64,000 nt of DNA from Asterias amurensis (Eukaryota > Echinodermata > Asteroidea > Forcipulatida > Asteriidae), in the NCBI RefSeq assembly GCF_032118995.1, contig NC_092662.1:17559701-17623700 (forward strand). Direction: 5' to 3'. The translations under genes and the position numbers were made by a program. The notes under the pieces were generated by a model. It was not told the origin of the DNA, did not search any database, and saw only the letters and a program-made list of their open reading frames with translations. This document shows, in pieces, positions 39,801 through 49,933 of the stretch. Every line of letters starts with the position of its first letter. Positions within the stretch are counted from its first letter, which is position 1.

Positions 39801-42800
39801 CTACGGAGTGATTTGCCCCATCGTCTTCAGCCATAGTGATCGCTCGATACCGTATAACCTTACGGACCCGGAGTTCTAGCTGGTCGATGTAGCTCTTAGC
39901 AATGACCGGGCTATCGCAGACAGTCACCCCGCAAGATGGTATCCTGGCGGTCAGACGTAGCAGCTCGCCGGGGATGTCAGACGGGATCGGTACGGGTTCG
40001 TTCTCAGCAGAGATCTTCCAGTTCACCCAGTCTGCCTCGAAGCCCTCTCGGACGACCAACCTGCTCCCTGCAATCATCCAAGGGTCGCTCGGGTTGGAAT
40101 AACTTTCTCTGAGCTCTCGGTGGTTCAAGGTACCAGACCAGATGGCGATCTGATCGATGGCGCCTCGGAAGCCGTTTTCATCGTTGATGCTACCTCCGAT
40201 GATTAGTTGCTTGCACTGGGTCAGGACTTCGCCAAACATCGGACCTGCAGTCCCCTTTCCGAAAGCCACCTATAAATAGTTAATAATTCACTATAAAATC
40301 AAACAAAAACAACAACAAGCAAAATAAACTGCAAGCAAGGAAAATGGTCAGAAAATTGAACAGAACAAGGCAATCGAGCAAAATCAACAAATTGGCCCAA
40401 GTATTAAAGCAAACGAAGAAGAAAGCAAATATAGTGCCTTTTGAAGAAAAGGGAAAATTGTGATACGTTCAGATGTAGGTACCATGACTACAGCGTTGTT
40501 TTACCTTTGCCCCGTTGACAAACAGAGTCAGCTCTCTGCCGTCGAAAGTCGCTGCCAGGTGGGTCCACGTCTCCGCTTCGTATCTACCGGTGGCTCGCAC
40601 CATACTCGAGGCCCGAGACCGGTCGCTGGTGACGGAGAAGAAGTAGCGGGCATCGTGGTCTGGCTGATCCCGGTTTGTGTCTACACCCAGGGACCATGTC
40701 CAGTGATTCCGGCTACCTCTACAAGTATCATGTAAGCCTGGAAAAGAAGCGGGAAATAGTGGTTTTAAACACAGACAATAATGCATTAACAATTTACAAC
40801 TTGGCCCTTTTCGAATCCACGGCTTCGAGTTCCAGTTTCTGCTCAAGCTAGCTTGGCCCCGTGGTTGTTTTGACAATGCGCGTGCTTTGCGTACGTTCTA
40901 CTATAAGGGCTTCCAGACCAGAGGACGAAGGCTGAAGCCGAATCCAAAGCCAAAGCCGTGGATTCGAAAAGGGTCATTGATCAAACAATTTCTACCGTAT
41001 TGCTGATCATACAATAGTGACAATATTATAGTATCAAACAAGTAATTAAAACAAAAACTATATCAATATAATAAACTAATAACCCTAATAACAATGTTAA
41101 ACTAATAACACCCCAAAAAACAGACAACCAATAAAACAGACAAAAACACTGTTCCACGTATGCAAATTAACAACTCAAACACTTATTATACGCACACGAA
41201 AGGGCAAATTAGAGACACAAACTGACTCAAAGATGCCTCGCAATGCCCTTACGATTTTGTTGTTCTTTGATGATCACACAAAACAACATTAGGATAGATG
41301 AACGAATTCATGCAAACTAGAGACACAAAACGCCAGATATAGCTCACAATGACCTTAAAAACAACAAACAAACACAACAACACAACAATAAACAAACAAG
41401 GATAAGTTTAACGTATCACCTTCAAACATCAATCTTAACAACAAAACTCAGACGTGTGGAATCCTTCAACGAGACTTAAGCAACATGAGATAACACAATG
41501 AACATTGATTTTGTCTCATGAAGTTGGTAAAGTTAATTCATATAATTATTTATTTATCTATCCTGCTGGAATAAAACCTTGGGACCGTCAAAAGGCGTAC
41601 TACAAGAACTGTGTATACAGGATGTTTAAGAAATGCCTTAGGATGAAAAAGAAAACACAGGCAATCAGCTGAAATCCAGCCCACAATGCAATGCTCTGGT
41701 CTTAGGTGGGATTCGAACCGGTGTCCTGGGAGCGAAAGGGCAGTGAAAAGAAACTACTGACAGTACCGAGTGTCGTTAAAATGTCTGTTTCGGTGACAGC
41801 GAAACTCTCCGGTAACTCTCGCGAGACTACTGCTTTGCGCGAGACGATACTGCTCTCACGACGATACAGTGATTATTAATCCCAACCCACCATATATAGT
41901 TATTCTCAATACCTCATAAACAACCAACCCGAGGCGAAAAGTGTGGTCCTTTTTTATAAAGTAAGAAATTAACCTAACATAGATACTCATGGGTAGTCGG
42001 GGAGATAGTGTTTTATCCCAACCATAGAGGGGGCGACATCGTCGGGGCCACTATGTTAGGGAAAGAGTTTGTGAATGCTGGTCATCTCGCCACCTGACAA
42101 GCTCGCCACCAACAAAGTCGCCCCCTGCAAAGTCGCCCCCTACCCGGCTCGCCCTGGGTTGAAACAAAGTCGCCCCTGGCAATGTCGCCCCCAAACAATG
42201 TCGCCCCCTAGCAAAGTCGCCCCCTGACAATGTCGCCCCCAGCCATTGTCGCCCCCTAGCAAAGTCGCCCCCAGATGTTGTTCGGAAAATAATTAAGGCT
42301 ACAATAATTAAAAAAAAAAAAAAAAAAATATAGTTAAAACATTTTCAGAAAAAATTCTGCATGAAGTAATGTGCTTGTGGAAGGTCTTACCCTAACCCTA
42401 ATCCTAACCCTAACCCTCACCCTACCCTAACCCTAACCCTATAACCCTAACCCTAACCCTAACCCTAACCCTAACCCTAACCCTTAACTATTTTCTGGGG
42501 GCGACTTTGCTAGGGGGCGACATTGGCTGGGGGCGACATTGTCAGGGGGCGACTTTGTCAGGGGGCGACTTTGCTGGGGGCGACATTGTTTGGGGGCGAC
42601 ATTGTCAGGGGGCGACTTTGTAACAACTTGGGGCGAGCCGGTTAGGGGGCGACTTTGCAGGGGGCGACTTTGTTGGTGGCGAGCTTGCTAGGTGGCGAGA
42701 TGACCAGCCCCCAGAGTGTGTACATGAAGGGGGCGAGCTTGCTGGGGGCGACTCTGGTGGGAGCGAATTTTTTGGGGCGACATTGTCAGGGGGCGACTTT

Positions 42801-45800
42801 GTAACAACTTGGGGCGAGCCGGTTAGGGGGCGACTTTGCAGGGGGCGACTTTGTTGGTGGCGAGCTTGCTAGGTGGCGAGATGACCAGCCCCCAGAGTGT
42901 GTACATGAGGGGGCGAGCGTGCTGGGGCGACTTTGCAGGGGGCTACTTTGTGGGGGCGACTTTACCAGCGGGCGAGATGGCTGGTTACCTTCTCTACATG
43001 TTAAGTCAACACTCACTCCATTACCCATCAAAGCAAAGTCGATCAAAGTTGCTTTGTATTTACACCACGGTGACACTTCCCAAGAGTTTACGGAGCCTGT
43101 GAATCTGATGGCTCCTTCAAATCCCCCTTTCTTGAAAATCAAATCTGGAGATTATCCTCAGACGTGAAAACCTCAATCCATTGCATGCAGTTTGATCTTC
43201 AAAAAGATTATCCCTTTGTGAGAAAAGAGGATGACAAAACTTGCTTTGATAAACCACGCTGATGGATAAACAACGACAACAAAAAGAAACATCAATTATC
43301 CGATTAAAGATGTTTCGATGACCCAGAAGTTTTAAGGAAAGCCGAACTTAAGACTAGGTACTTGAAAGCAAGTATCCACTTGTTACTTATAATTCGAACC
43401 AAAAACCTTTAAATACTTTTAAAGAGATCGGTACATCCTGCCTCATTTGAGTGTCTTTGTCACCTCTGTGAATGAAAGAGGTGAAAGTGGAATGTCCGCC
43501 AGAAGGTTTCGGAAATGGGTTCTGTTTATTTTTGTAAACAGTATCTAGTACAGGTGTAAAACTCAAAGTGTGTATTTGGGATTTGAGGCATTGCATGGCG
43601 AGTTATCAATAGTGTTTAGCGGTAAATAACACCATGCGTGTATCTACTAATAACAAGTTATGTTCTTTTGATAACGTCTTGCTTTATTGCCTATGTTCTA
43701 CTATCGCGGAGTAATTTTTTTTCGGAATTCGGAAGACTTCTTAATTCTGAAAAAAATGCCCTGCTTTTTAAAAGGGCGGAATGAAGGAAATCAACAGGGA
43801 CTGCTACTTTTACTTTAATGGAATCGAGGGCCAGGAGACTTCTCTTGTAAATTTTTACAAAGTATAAGTTTACCCTGAATATGTTATCCCATGTATGCCT
43901 TGCTCACGCCCGGTATATATACGGCGCGCTGCTCACGGTAGCGAAGCTGTAGTTCCCCTCTTCATTGATAGCGCGGGCTGTATTTTTCTCTCTTCGTTTT
44001 TTTCACAAACTGTTTATTTGTTATGTATGGCGGATTCGCTACTAAAGAGACGTACAGAACAACATAATAAAATAAATAAAATCCACACAAAGCAGAGAAT
44101 TAAGAAAATCCGCCGTGTTTTTTAATACATTTCTGGGGCTGTTATATTATGTAATGCAAAAAGATTATCTTTTGGTGTGGTTATAATAGCTCCTCGTTAT
44201 CCTATAAAAAGGATGATCCCTTCTTGGGATTATTGCTTAATCGATCGGAAAATCTGCAGGTTAACTTTGCTGTTGGGATGATTTTTCTGCTACGATCCTT
44301 TCTTTTTGTGTGTGTTAGGGGTTTGTTGCTGTGTGGTTTTGTTGCCAAGGTTGCTGGTGTTGACTAATGACGTCAGTAAAAAAGTTTCTTTGTGTACATT
44401 GTGCACTGATGTCACCAAGCCACCATCTTCTTTTATGATCATGACGGTTGCGAAGTTGCGAAGTAATGAAAAACGTACGCGCAAGATGTGCCAGTGAGCT
44501 TTCTTCTATGGACCTCAGAGGGCGCCCTACTCAATTGACGTCACACGCGAACTGCCATCCTCTAATCAGTTGTGGGGGTGGGGTGGGGTGGGGGCAGCTA
44601 CACAAAAAACACTGATACACTGCATGGCGGAGATTTTTACACAGGGAACAGAGAGCATGATGCAAACAAACATGGAAACTGTTTGCAGAACCACCAGTGA
44701 CTAGCTCCTATGTATGGCCCGATTACGGTATCTAGAATGTTGCCAGCAATATCGTGACTCAGATTACAAAATCCTTCACAGATTATGGAAAATATATGTC
44801 ATAATTCACCGCATAACTTCTTTATTCCGGCTTGTAGAAAGTACGTTCGAGTACCACCTAGGGTCAACGGCCGCTGGCAGATAAAATAACATTGACCTTG
44901 CATCAATGCTGAATGACTTAATCAATACACTGTTCCCTTCACTTAAGAAAAGTACACACGAAATGTCCTTGATTCGTATTATAGAGACATGACAGTCTTG
45001 ATGACCCAAGGCCCGGCCGCGGTCAGAGCGTCAAAGCACGGGGACGTCAGGGTGGCGAGCCCTATTCAGCCACCCACTCGCACGGAGTCGGTCACGAATG
45101 TTCCTAGAAATGTTTACACTGAAGATCGAACCTGAAAAGGGGTCGTTTATGAAAAAGCTTGTTTTAGGTCGGAAACTTTGAAAACGGGTGTAGTTATTAT
45201 TGTTTTTTTACCCAACTATACACATGTGATTGTGTGATGATGAGATACACAGTATTTTCCCGAGTTCTGTGACACATTACTCAGGTAGGATTCGAATCCA
45301 CGAACTTTGCCATACAGGGCAGCTATCTTACCAACATAGGCCACTGAGATTACATGCATGGTAGCTAGAGGCAGTTCGATCACTATAGACGACTATTTGT
45401 TGGTATTATATCAAGGCAAGCTACCAACTCCAATTCGGGGTTGAGTAAATTTAGTTTATTTATTGATCAATATAATATTGATAAAACACGGCTCATTTCA
45501 ATGCGTTAAAATTTATAGGTGGCTTGAACAGAAAATACTGTCTAACATTAAATTGTATGTTTCTGCTAAGCAAAAATGAGTAGTACGTGTGACAAGGCAA
45601 TTTGGCTGATAACCGTGTTCTGTTAATTTTTTTATTATTTTTATTTGGCTTATTTTTTTCATACTCAAGCACTGCATGGTCTATGATATCTGCCCTGAAG
45701 TTCAAGAATAGTGCATGATTGAACCTTTTTGCCACGCAATGATGACGTCATCATGAGGGGAAAGAACCTTTACACTGACTCAATCTTCTGTTTTATATTT

Positions 45801-47243
45801 AGAACCTTAACGATCTTAAAAACAACTTTCAACCCCACCGATTACCAAGTTATGGCGCGACTTTACAAGAAAATAGAAAAAGGGCAGAATTATTCTAACC
45901 ACGTGAGCTTTGGAGCCGGTCTAGCATAATCAGTGTTGTCTCTAAATACATGGAAATGAACACTTTCTAAATGTAGACACAAACCGGAAATTCGAGATGC
46001 CATCACGTCTTGCAGTCAAGGCCAACGGGCCGACCATGAGACTTTCCCCTTTTACTACGAATTATCAAAGAATTAAAGCTAATTGGCACACTGCCAGAAA
46101 GACGGCTTTGATCAGGTCTCGTTCGACACCAAGTTTACAGCAGATGTTTGCCAGCAGATTTACGGGTTATAACAAGTTTAAATATTATGGGTGAACTTGA
46201 ACTAGGCCTACGTACAAAAAGGTGTCATCTTTAAAAAGTATTACAGGTACTTTATGCTTAGCTTAGGTGAACAGACTATCGAGTACAACAAATAAAAAAA
46301 TAAACAAAAATAAACAAACAAACAAACAAACAAACGAACAAACAAACAAACAAATAAGTAAATGACAATTGTTTTTCTCATCTTCCTTGTAATTACATTA
46401 TGCAAATATTATTATTACAATGGGGCAATAACACCCAAGTCTCCGCCGGTGAGTGATCTGGCTGACCAATAGTAACTGAGTGTTCGCCGAGGCCGGCCGG
46501 AGCGAAACCTTGTTCATGACAGCAAATCCAAAACTCAACATTATCTTTTTTTCTAAACATTTCACAGAAGGGTACGCCAAAGCTTTGAAATAAGATCATC
46601 TCGAATTGGCACTGATCACACTGTTACGTCTATGAAAACTTAAGTCCTTTCCACACAAGTTTTACGACGAAAATGATACAGACGTTTTTAATGTTCATTG
46701 TTATTGACCAATATTTTGGTTGCTACTTTTCTAAAAATAAAAAAAGTATCAATATAGAACAACGAAGGTGAACTCACCGATTATAACTGCCGGGCTCTTC
46801 TGACCTCCGGCGGGTTTTACCCAGAGGGCCACCGAAAATGCTTCCCTAGGGTAGCCGATCTCACCAGCAAGTCCGTCTGATGTAGTTGGGTTGTACCGCA
46901 GGGCATCGGAGCGAGCCGTAAAATACACGGCCGTGCCGGTAGAGACGTCCCGCTGTTCGCGGTGGCTGTCCGGTGTCCCGGAAACCACACTGTCCACATC
47001 CCGCAAAAAAGGGTTACTCTTGACCCGTCCAGTGGACGTGCCGCAGAACTTACGGCCGTCTTTCGCAGCGCTTTCGCCGTGTTGATGGCCTCGATCAATT
47101 GCCTCATATTTTAAATCTTCGTAAGTTACACTTCCTCCCCGTTTGTGAAGTCTAACCCCATGTGTTTGCCTTGCTAACGTAGGAACAAGAAAAACGCACA
47201 GAAGACATGTAGCAGAGAAGGCTGTTTTGAAAAAGCTCGCCAT
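27870..47243 (-). CDS. PAPPA: Pappalysin metalloprotease (PAPP-A family), complete, 20 exons
   Basis: This is a secreted metzincin; the vertebrate family cleaves IGF-binding proteins. Exons in transcript order: 46778-47243, 40505-40737, 39558-40269, 39107-39227, 38605-38750, 38118-38322, 37592-37677, 36010-36348, 34659-35112, 34095-34214, 33898-33989, 33368-33633, 32572-32799, 31936-32211, 30881-31040, 30119-30323, 29541-29733, 28841-29003, 28492-28685 and 27870-28079. The total is 4869 bases, 1622 residues; human PAPPA has 1627. A signal peptide covers about residues 1-24. A laminin-G-like domain spans exons 1-3. LNR1 is about 433-459 and LNR2 about 465-491. The zinc site HELGHNLGLWH is at 581-591 and the Met-turn NFMSYT has Met653. 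Complement-control modules fill roughly 1198-1540, and LNR3 (NRAYCNWDGGDCC) ends at 1578. A CTTTAAAAAG TATA-like box lies at about 47278-47288. Nothing appears broken. It is probably the single pre-duplication relative of PAPPA and PAPPA2. Confidence 0.95.
29136..29283 (-). repeat. tRNA-derived SINE-like fragment
   Basis: On the minus strand the B-box-like GGTTCAAATCCCACC is followed by a tail containing GGATTGGGTTTTCAGTC and TGCGTGGGTTTTCC. The tail matches the copies at 30380-30606, 35282-35503 and 36566-36650. The A-box end is missing. Confidence 0.55.
29855..29990 (+). repeat. Family D repeat
   Basis: GTATTGCATGGTC, GGTTTGCGATAACCCCATG and CAGTTCTTTTCAGAACTG are the three family D blocks in order. 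The copy lies in a pappalysin intron and is diverged and non-coding. Confidence 0.55.
30380..30608 (-). repeat. tRNA-derived SINE-like element, fullest copy
   Basis: Reading the minus strand, TTGGCTCAGTGGTTTCTCTC matches a tRNA A box, and 50 bases later CCCCGGTTCAAGCCCG matches the B box. A tail with GCATGTGGAGTGGGTTGTTC follows. Copies at 29136, 35282, 36566 and 41655 share the tail or head. This cluster of one SINE family is confined to pappalysin introns within the window. Confidence 0.6.
31517..31895 (-). mobile_element. MITE-like repeat, family A, inverted orientation
   Basis: TTTAAAGACACTGGACACTA at the left and GTGTCCACTGCCTTTAAG at the right are inverted termini with TTAA recoverable at both ends. 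It lies in a pappalysin intron, only about 40 bases downstream of exon 14 (31936). Confidence 0.7.
32369..32437. repeat. Partial copy of the 530-655 repeat
   Basis: It shares AAACTTGCGGGTACAACCAT and AGAGCCGGTTTGGTCT with the hammerhead-bearing repeat at 530-655, but stops before the ribozyme-like part. It lies in a pappalysin intron about 135 bases beyond exon 13. Confidence 0.55.
33043..33262. repeat. 31-bp minisatellite in a pappalysin intron
   Basis: About seven units of GGGCTCAAACAGGGTACAGT plus GCTCAGTGTCT repeat at an exact 31-base spacing (starts at 33121, 33152, 33183, 33214 and 33245). The first two units are diverged. Because 31 is not a multiple of three, open frames cycle through all phases and are not coding. 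Confidence 0.85.
35282..35503 (-). repeat. tRNA-derived SINE-like element
   Basis: The minus strand has GTTGGCTCAGTGGTTTCTG as A box and GGATCCCGGTTCGATTCAC as B box, followed by the shared tail. It is in the pappalysin intron between exons 8 and 9. A tail-only relative is at 36566-36650. Confidence 0.6.
35826..35990. repeat. Degenerate repeat pair: GTTTCGAC motif and family A end
   Basis: GTTTCGACTAGAATGATGAT at 35828 is a very degenerate relative of the hammerhead-like motif. From about 35889 the family A end follows (TGTCAAAGACCTGTATTAAG, TTTGAGTAATTACCAATAG). Both are fragments. Confidence 0.35.
37162..37258. mobile_element. Family B palindromic MITE, right-end fragment
   Basis: TTTCTAACCATATTATGCAT, ATAACAAACGGTGACAAACG and CGTCCGATCCAAGGC, then GTGTTCCTTTAA, match the right half of the full element at 56518-56908. 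It lies between pappalysin exons 7 and 8. Confidence 0.7.
37933..38079. mobile_element. Small inverted-repeat element
   Basis: AAGCCCGGTTCATACTTC at the left and GAAGTATGCGGGCTT at the right are inverted termini of a 147-bp element lying 39 bases from pappalysin exon 6. The interior is CG-rich (TTCGCAACG, AACGTCGCAGCG). No open frame. Confidence 0.55.
39311..39426. repeat. Foldback repeat in a pappalysin intron
   Basis: GCTTCGTAAA and GCGACTGGAACGGGAGACCA on the left are matched by TGGTCTCCCGCTCCAGTC and TTTACGAAGC on the right. The arms are about 45 bases with small mismatches around a loop of about 25 bases. The RNA would form a strong hairpin in the pre-mRNA. Confidence 0.6.
40801..40976. 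mobile_element. Inverted-repeat element, CCCTTTTCGAATCC family
   Basis: GGCCCTTTTCGAATCCACGG at the left is inverted as CCGTGGATTCGAAAAGGGTC at the right. It is 176 bp, in pappalysin intron 1 next to exon 2. A diverged relative is at 13690-13842. Confidence 0.6.
41655..41772 (-). repeat. tRNA-derived SINE-like fragment
   Basis: The minus strand has GGACACCGGTTCGAATCCCA as a B box, with the shared tail (TGCATTGTGGGCTGG) beyond. The A-box half is poorly preserved. Confidence 0.5.
42082..42985. repeat. Inverted minisatellite with telomere-like centre
   Basis: In pappalysin intron 1 a left arm (42082-42276) of GTCGCCCCCTAGCAAA-type units is mirrored by a right arm (42496-42708) of GGGGGCGACTTTGCTAG-type units. 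The order of unit variants is also mirrored, so the arms form one palindrome of about 200 bases each. The loop holds a poly(A) stretch and CCCTAA repeats. The right-hand segment 42600-42725 is then duplicated in direct orientation at 42781-42906, and degenerate units run to about 42985. Nothing here is coding. Confidence 0.8.
42389..42486. repeat. Interstitial CCCTAA (telomere-type) repeats
   Basis: About 15 units of CCCTAA, with a few variants (CCCTAATC, CCCTCACC), lie at the centre of the inverted minisatellite. TTAGGG is the usual metazoan telomere unit. With genes continuing on both sides this is an internal site, not a chromosome end. Confidence 0.85.
43570..43670 (+). repeat. Family D repeat, degenerate
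   Basis: GATTTGAGGCATTGCATGG and AACACCATGCGTGTATCTAC are the diverged family D blocks, in pappalysin intron 1. Confidence 0.45.
44366..44430 (-). promoter_or_regulatory. YY1-like plus CRE-like cassette, copy 1
   Basis: On the minus strand GAAGATGGTGGCTTGGTGAC continues to a TGACATCA CRE variant. A full CRE (TGACGTCA) lies just beyond at 44368. The arrangement matches 52414-52436, so it is part of a dispersed repeat. Regulatory activity is inferred only from the motifs. Confidence 0.3.
45277..45352 (-). repeat. tRNA-like sequence (SINE head)
   Basis: The minus strand has GGCCTATGTTGGTAAGATAG in A-box position and GTGGATTCGAATCCTACC as a good B box about 40 bases later. The acceptor ends do not pair convincingly, so it is read as a tRNA-derived repeat rather than a gene. 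Confidence 0.45.
45739..45754. promoter_or_regulatory. Perfect 16-bp palindrome with CRE core
   Basis: ATGATGACGTCATCAT is a perfect palindrome centred on TGACGTCA, the binding site of CREB/ATF proteins. It lies in pappalysin intron 1, about 1.5 kb after the start codon. It may be an intronic enhancer element. Confidence 0.35.
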
Positions 47244-47277
47244 CTTAAAAGATAAACTTCAAAGGTGTACCACCGCT

Positions 47278-47288
47278 CTTTTTAAAGG
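47278..47288 (-). promoter_or_regulatory. TATA-like box of pappalysin
   Basis: CTTTAAAAAGA on the minus strand stands about 35-45 bases before the pappalysin start codon. This is closer than usual to an ATG, so the 5' UTR would be very short if it is used. Confidence 0.3.
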
Positions 47289-48479
47289 GTCGAAAACGAA
47301 GTGCGTGTCTCAAAACAGTGACTGTGTTTTTATAAACATCGCTCTTCAATTGACACAAATTTTGCACATCATTTTAATTTGCATAATCCAATTACCCGAC
47401 CAATAGGTGGACAGGAATGCACGTGACTCAAGAAAGTAATGAGTCGAGATTATTCAATAGGGAAACCAGTTTGGATAAAATTGTGATAAGTGTGCGGTTC
47501 TTTAAGTATACGTATGATGGGTTGGTTATTGCTAAATTTAAATTGCGTGCTAAGACTTTTTTGTTGCTGGCAATCTTTCACACATAGGAAGCAAGGAAAA
47601 ATATAAATCTTATTAATAAAGATGCGTATCACTTAGTCCGAATGTCTTTAAGTGAAATTCTGTGTTCATTTCCTTTGAACCCACACAAAAAGAAATGTAG
47701 GCCAGTTACGTGTGCATTTAAACAACCGACACGGCGTGAACCAGCGATGACGTAAAAAAACGATGACCAGTTAGTATCCAGGGAAACGGGCTATCCGTTT
47801 TATAAAGTAAAATTAGCATTTTGAAATTATTTTACGTCAAATAGGGACTGTACTCAATAGTGAAACGCCTGCTGAGATTGCAAACCCAATCATTAAGCTT
47901 TTCAAATTTGGAATCGGCCCCATCTTCTTTAATTTTACAAATGGGTCAAACACGTCTTTCTGATAAGTGATCTTCAAAATATTATTGTACTGTGCCGTTT
48001 GGGGGTTGCATGTGCCACTTAGTTTAGCGTCCTAAACCTACACACAAGGGGCAAGGTATAGATAACAGTTATTAATATTATATCTACATGTATATAGGAC
48101 TAAACAACCGACACAGCGAGTCCCTTCGTCGTCTGACGACGCAATGCGCCAGCACAGACACTGCTGGCGTGGTAAGCCCACCACATACCTAAACCCCGGT
48201 CATTTCAAAAAGCGTACATGTTGGTTCTTCCCATAGACTACTCATTCATTTGATTCAAAAAAATCGTAACATTCTTAAACTATTACTATTTGCTATTATA
48301 TGCATTATGTAATGCTGTGTTTCTGAACGTATGCAAATAATATGAATTGAATTGAAGAAAAAATATTGAGTTGAAAGAATATTTTGGTCTTCACACGAGT
48401 TTCCAATTGTGAACAAAAAAATAATGATAAAGCTGTAATCTTTCATTGAAGCAACCACCCACACTGGTCAATTCATCAG

Positions 48480-48579
48480 CCCTGGAGGGAGCGAAACCAT
48501 GGGGCTTTCCGGTACGTCCTCTTCAGCCCCGACGGGTCAAAGACCTGGATAAGCACTGGGATCCTTGACTATATCGAAG
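48480..48579 (+). other. Exon-like island, unknown protein
   Basis: Between TTCATCAG and GGTAAGAG an open stretch of 33 codons encodes PWRERNHGAFRYVLFSPDGS followed by KTWISTGILDYIEG. GC content is clearly higher than in the surrounding DNA, and high GC continues to about 48660. Both splice borders are acceptable. I recognise no family and no partner exon, so it may be a lone exon of an interleaved gene or a relic of a coding sequence. Confidence 0.3.
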
Positions 48580-49933
48580 GTAAGAGTCTCCCCTGAGGGA
48601 GAACAGATCAACGGGGATAATCCCACTCTCGCACCCCACATTGGCAAACACGCCGTGGGATTAAACGATGCGTGGTTTTTACATGATCGTTTATAGTGAT
48701 CTGTAAAACAAATAAGGTTTGGTCGACGCGTTCAGACGTGTCCTATGTAAGAAAAACAGTCTTTTGTTGCCAATTGCAGAATTTGTGCGGGTCCTTCTCT
48801 ATGGTTTAATGATAACATGGACATCAGTTGGGCACAGTTCATAATTATTGTAAAACTAGAAACAGAGGCTAAGTCTCTCTGGATTTCTTTGTCGATTTGT
48901 TAAATTTATTTTACTTTCGTATCTCAATTCATTGGCTAAATTTTACTTTCCAAACAATAGTCATGAAAGAACTATAAATTAGACTAAAGTTGTTGGAAGG
49001 AGCAGAATCGTGCGTACGTTCAACTCATTAGTTGGAACCAACTGTGTTGGTTCTGAGAAGAAGTGGATGGTTCTTTTTGGTTCCTTTCAGAACCAGTTAT
49101 TGTTGGGTTCTTCTCAGAATCAACACTTCTCCCAAATAAGTTGTAAAACAATACTTTTTCCCCCAAACATTTCATATGCCCTAATGAAACCATAAATCAC
49201 GTCAAACTAAAGTAATTTTAGGAGACAGAATCGCATAAAACTCATAAAACCAACTTGGTCCGGGGAGTTTGAATATTGGCACGACTTGCCCAGTCTGTAC
49301 TTGCGATGGAGTACACTGTGAACTTGAACTATTAACTGGGGTCAAGTCCCTCAAACATTATCCCCTATCAAGTGAGTAGTGATACTTAGGTCCCATTGGT
49401 TTTTGTAGGCCCCCTACACAGTTTCTGGAAAGGAAATGCAAGTTTTGCATTTTCCCTATGCGTTTAATAAAAACAAACCCGGCCATGTAGAGGATTGTCT
49501 TTAAAAGATGTTAACTTTGCACCGGTGATAAATCAACTTTACAAGTAGTAAATAAGTGACCACGAGATTCGGGACTGAGTGTTCCCGTAAACAAAATGTA
49601 AAAGTTCCGTGACGTTGCATTATCTAATCAACTAATGAATAATGAGACGATAGAGGGCGGTATTGACATCTCATTCGTCAATTTCAATGTAGTCGTTCTC
49701 CATCGGAATTTCATACGCGTTCTCCCTTCGAAAAGAAAATAAATAAACAACGAATAATTAATAATTAATCAGAATCCTAAGCATTACTTGGAAAAGAATC
49801 TTCGTATCACTAGACTTGTAAATTAGGCCACTGACTGCGTGAACTTGTTGATTTTAAACCATGGAGCAATATTGCTCCATCTTTCCTTTGTTCCTAAATT
49901 CACAAAACTGGAAGAAAAAAAAGGAAAACGTCC

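Larger units (their letters stand above)
47244..49933. other. Pappalysin promoter region and spacer
   Basis: The first 50 bases should be the pappalysin 5' UTR and core promoter (minus-strand TATA-like CTTTAAAAAG at 47278-47288). Beyond that the DNA is AT-rich and largely unique, apart from the exon-like island at 48480-48579. No complete gene is visible. Confidence 0.5.

Noticed and set aside
42389-42486. True chromosome end
   Set aside because: Telomere-type units are short, imperfect and flanked by one continuous gene (pappalysin) on both sides.
42786-43142. Extra pappalysin exon in intron 1 (minus strand, IRFTGSVNSWEVSPWCKY)
   Set aside because: It looks protein-like at first, but the exon 1 to exon 2 junction is already in phase and matches the laminin-G domain. 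The open frame runs into the GGCGAC minisatellite. It could be a rare alternative exon but there is no support.
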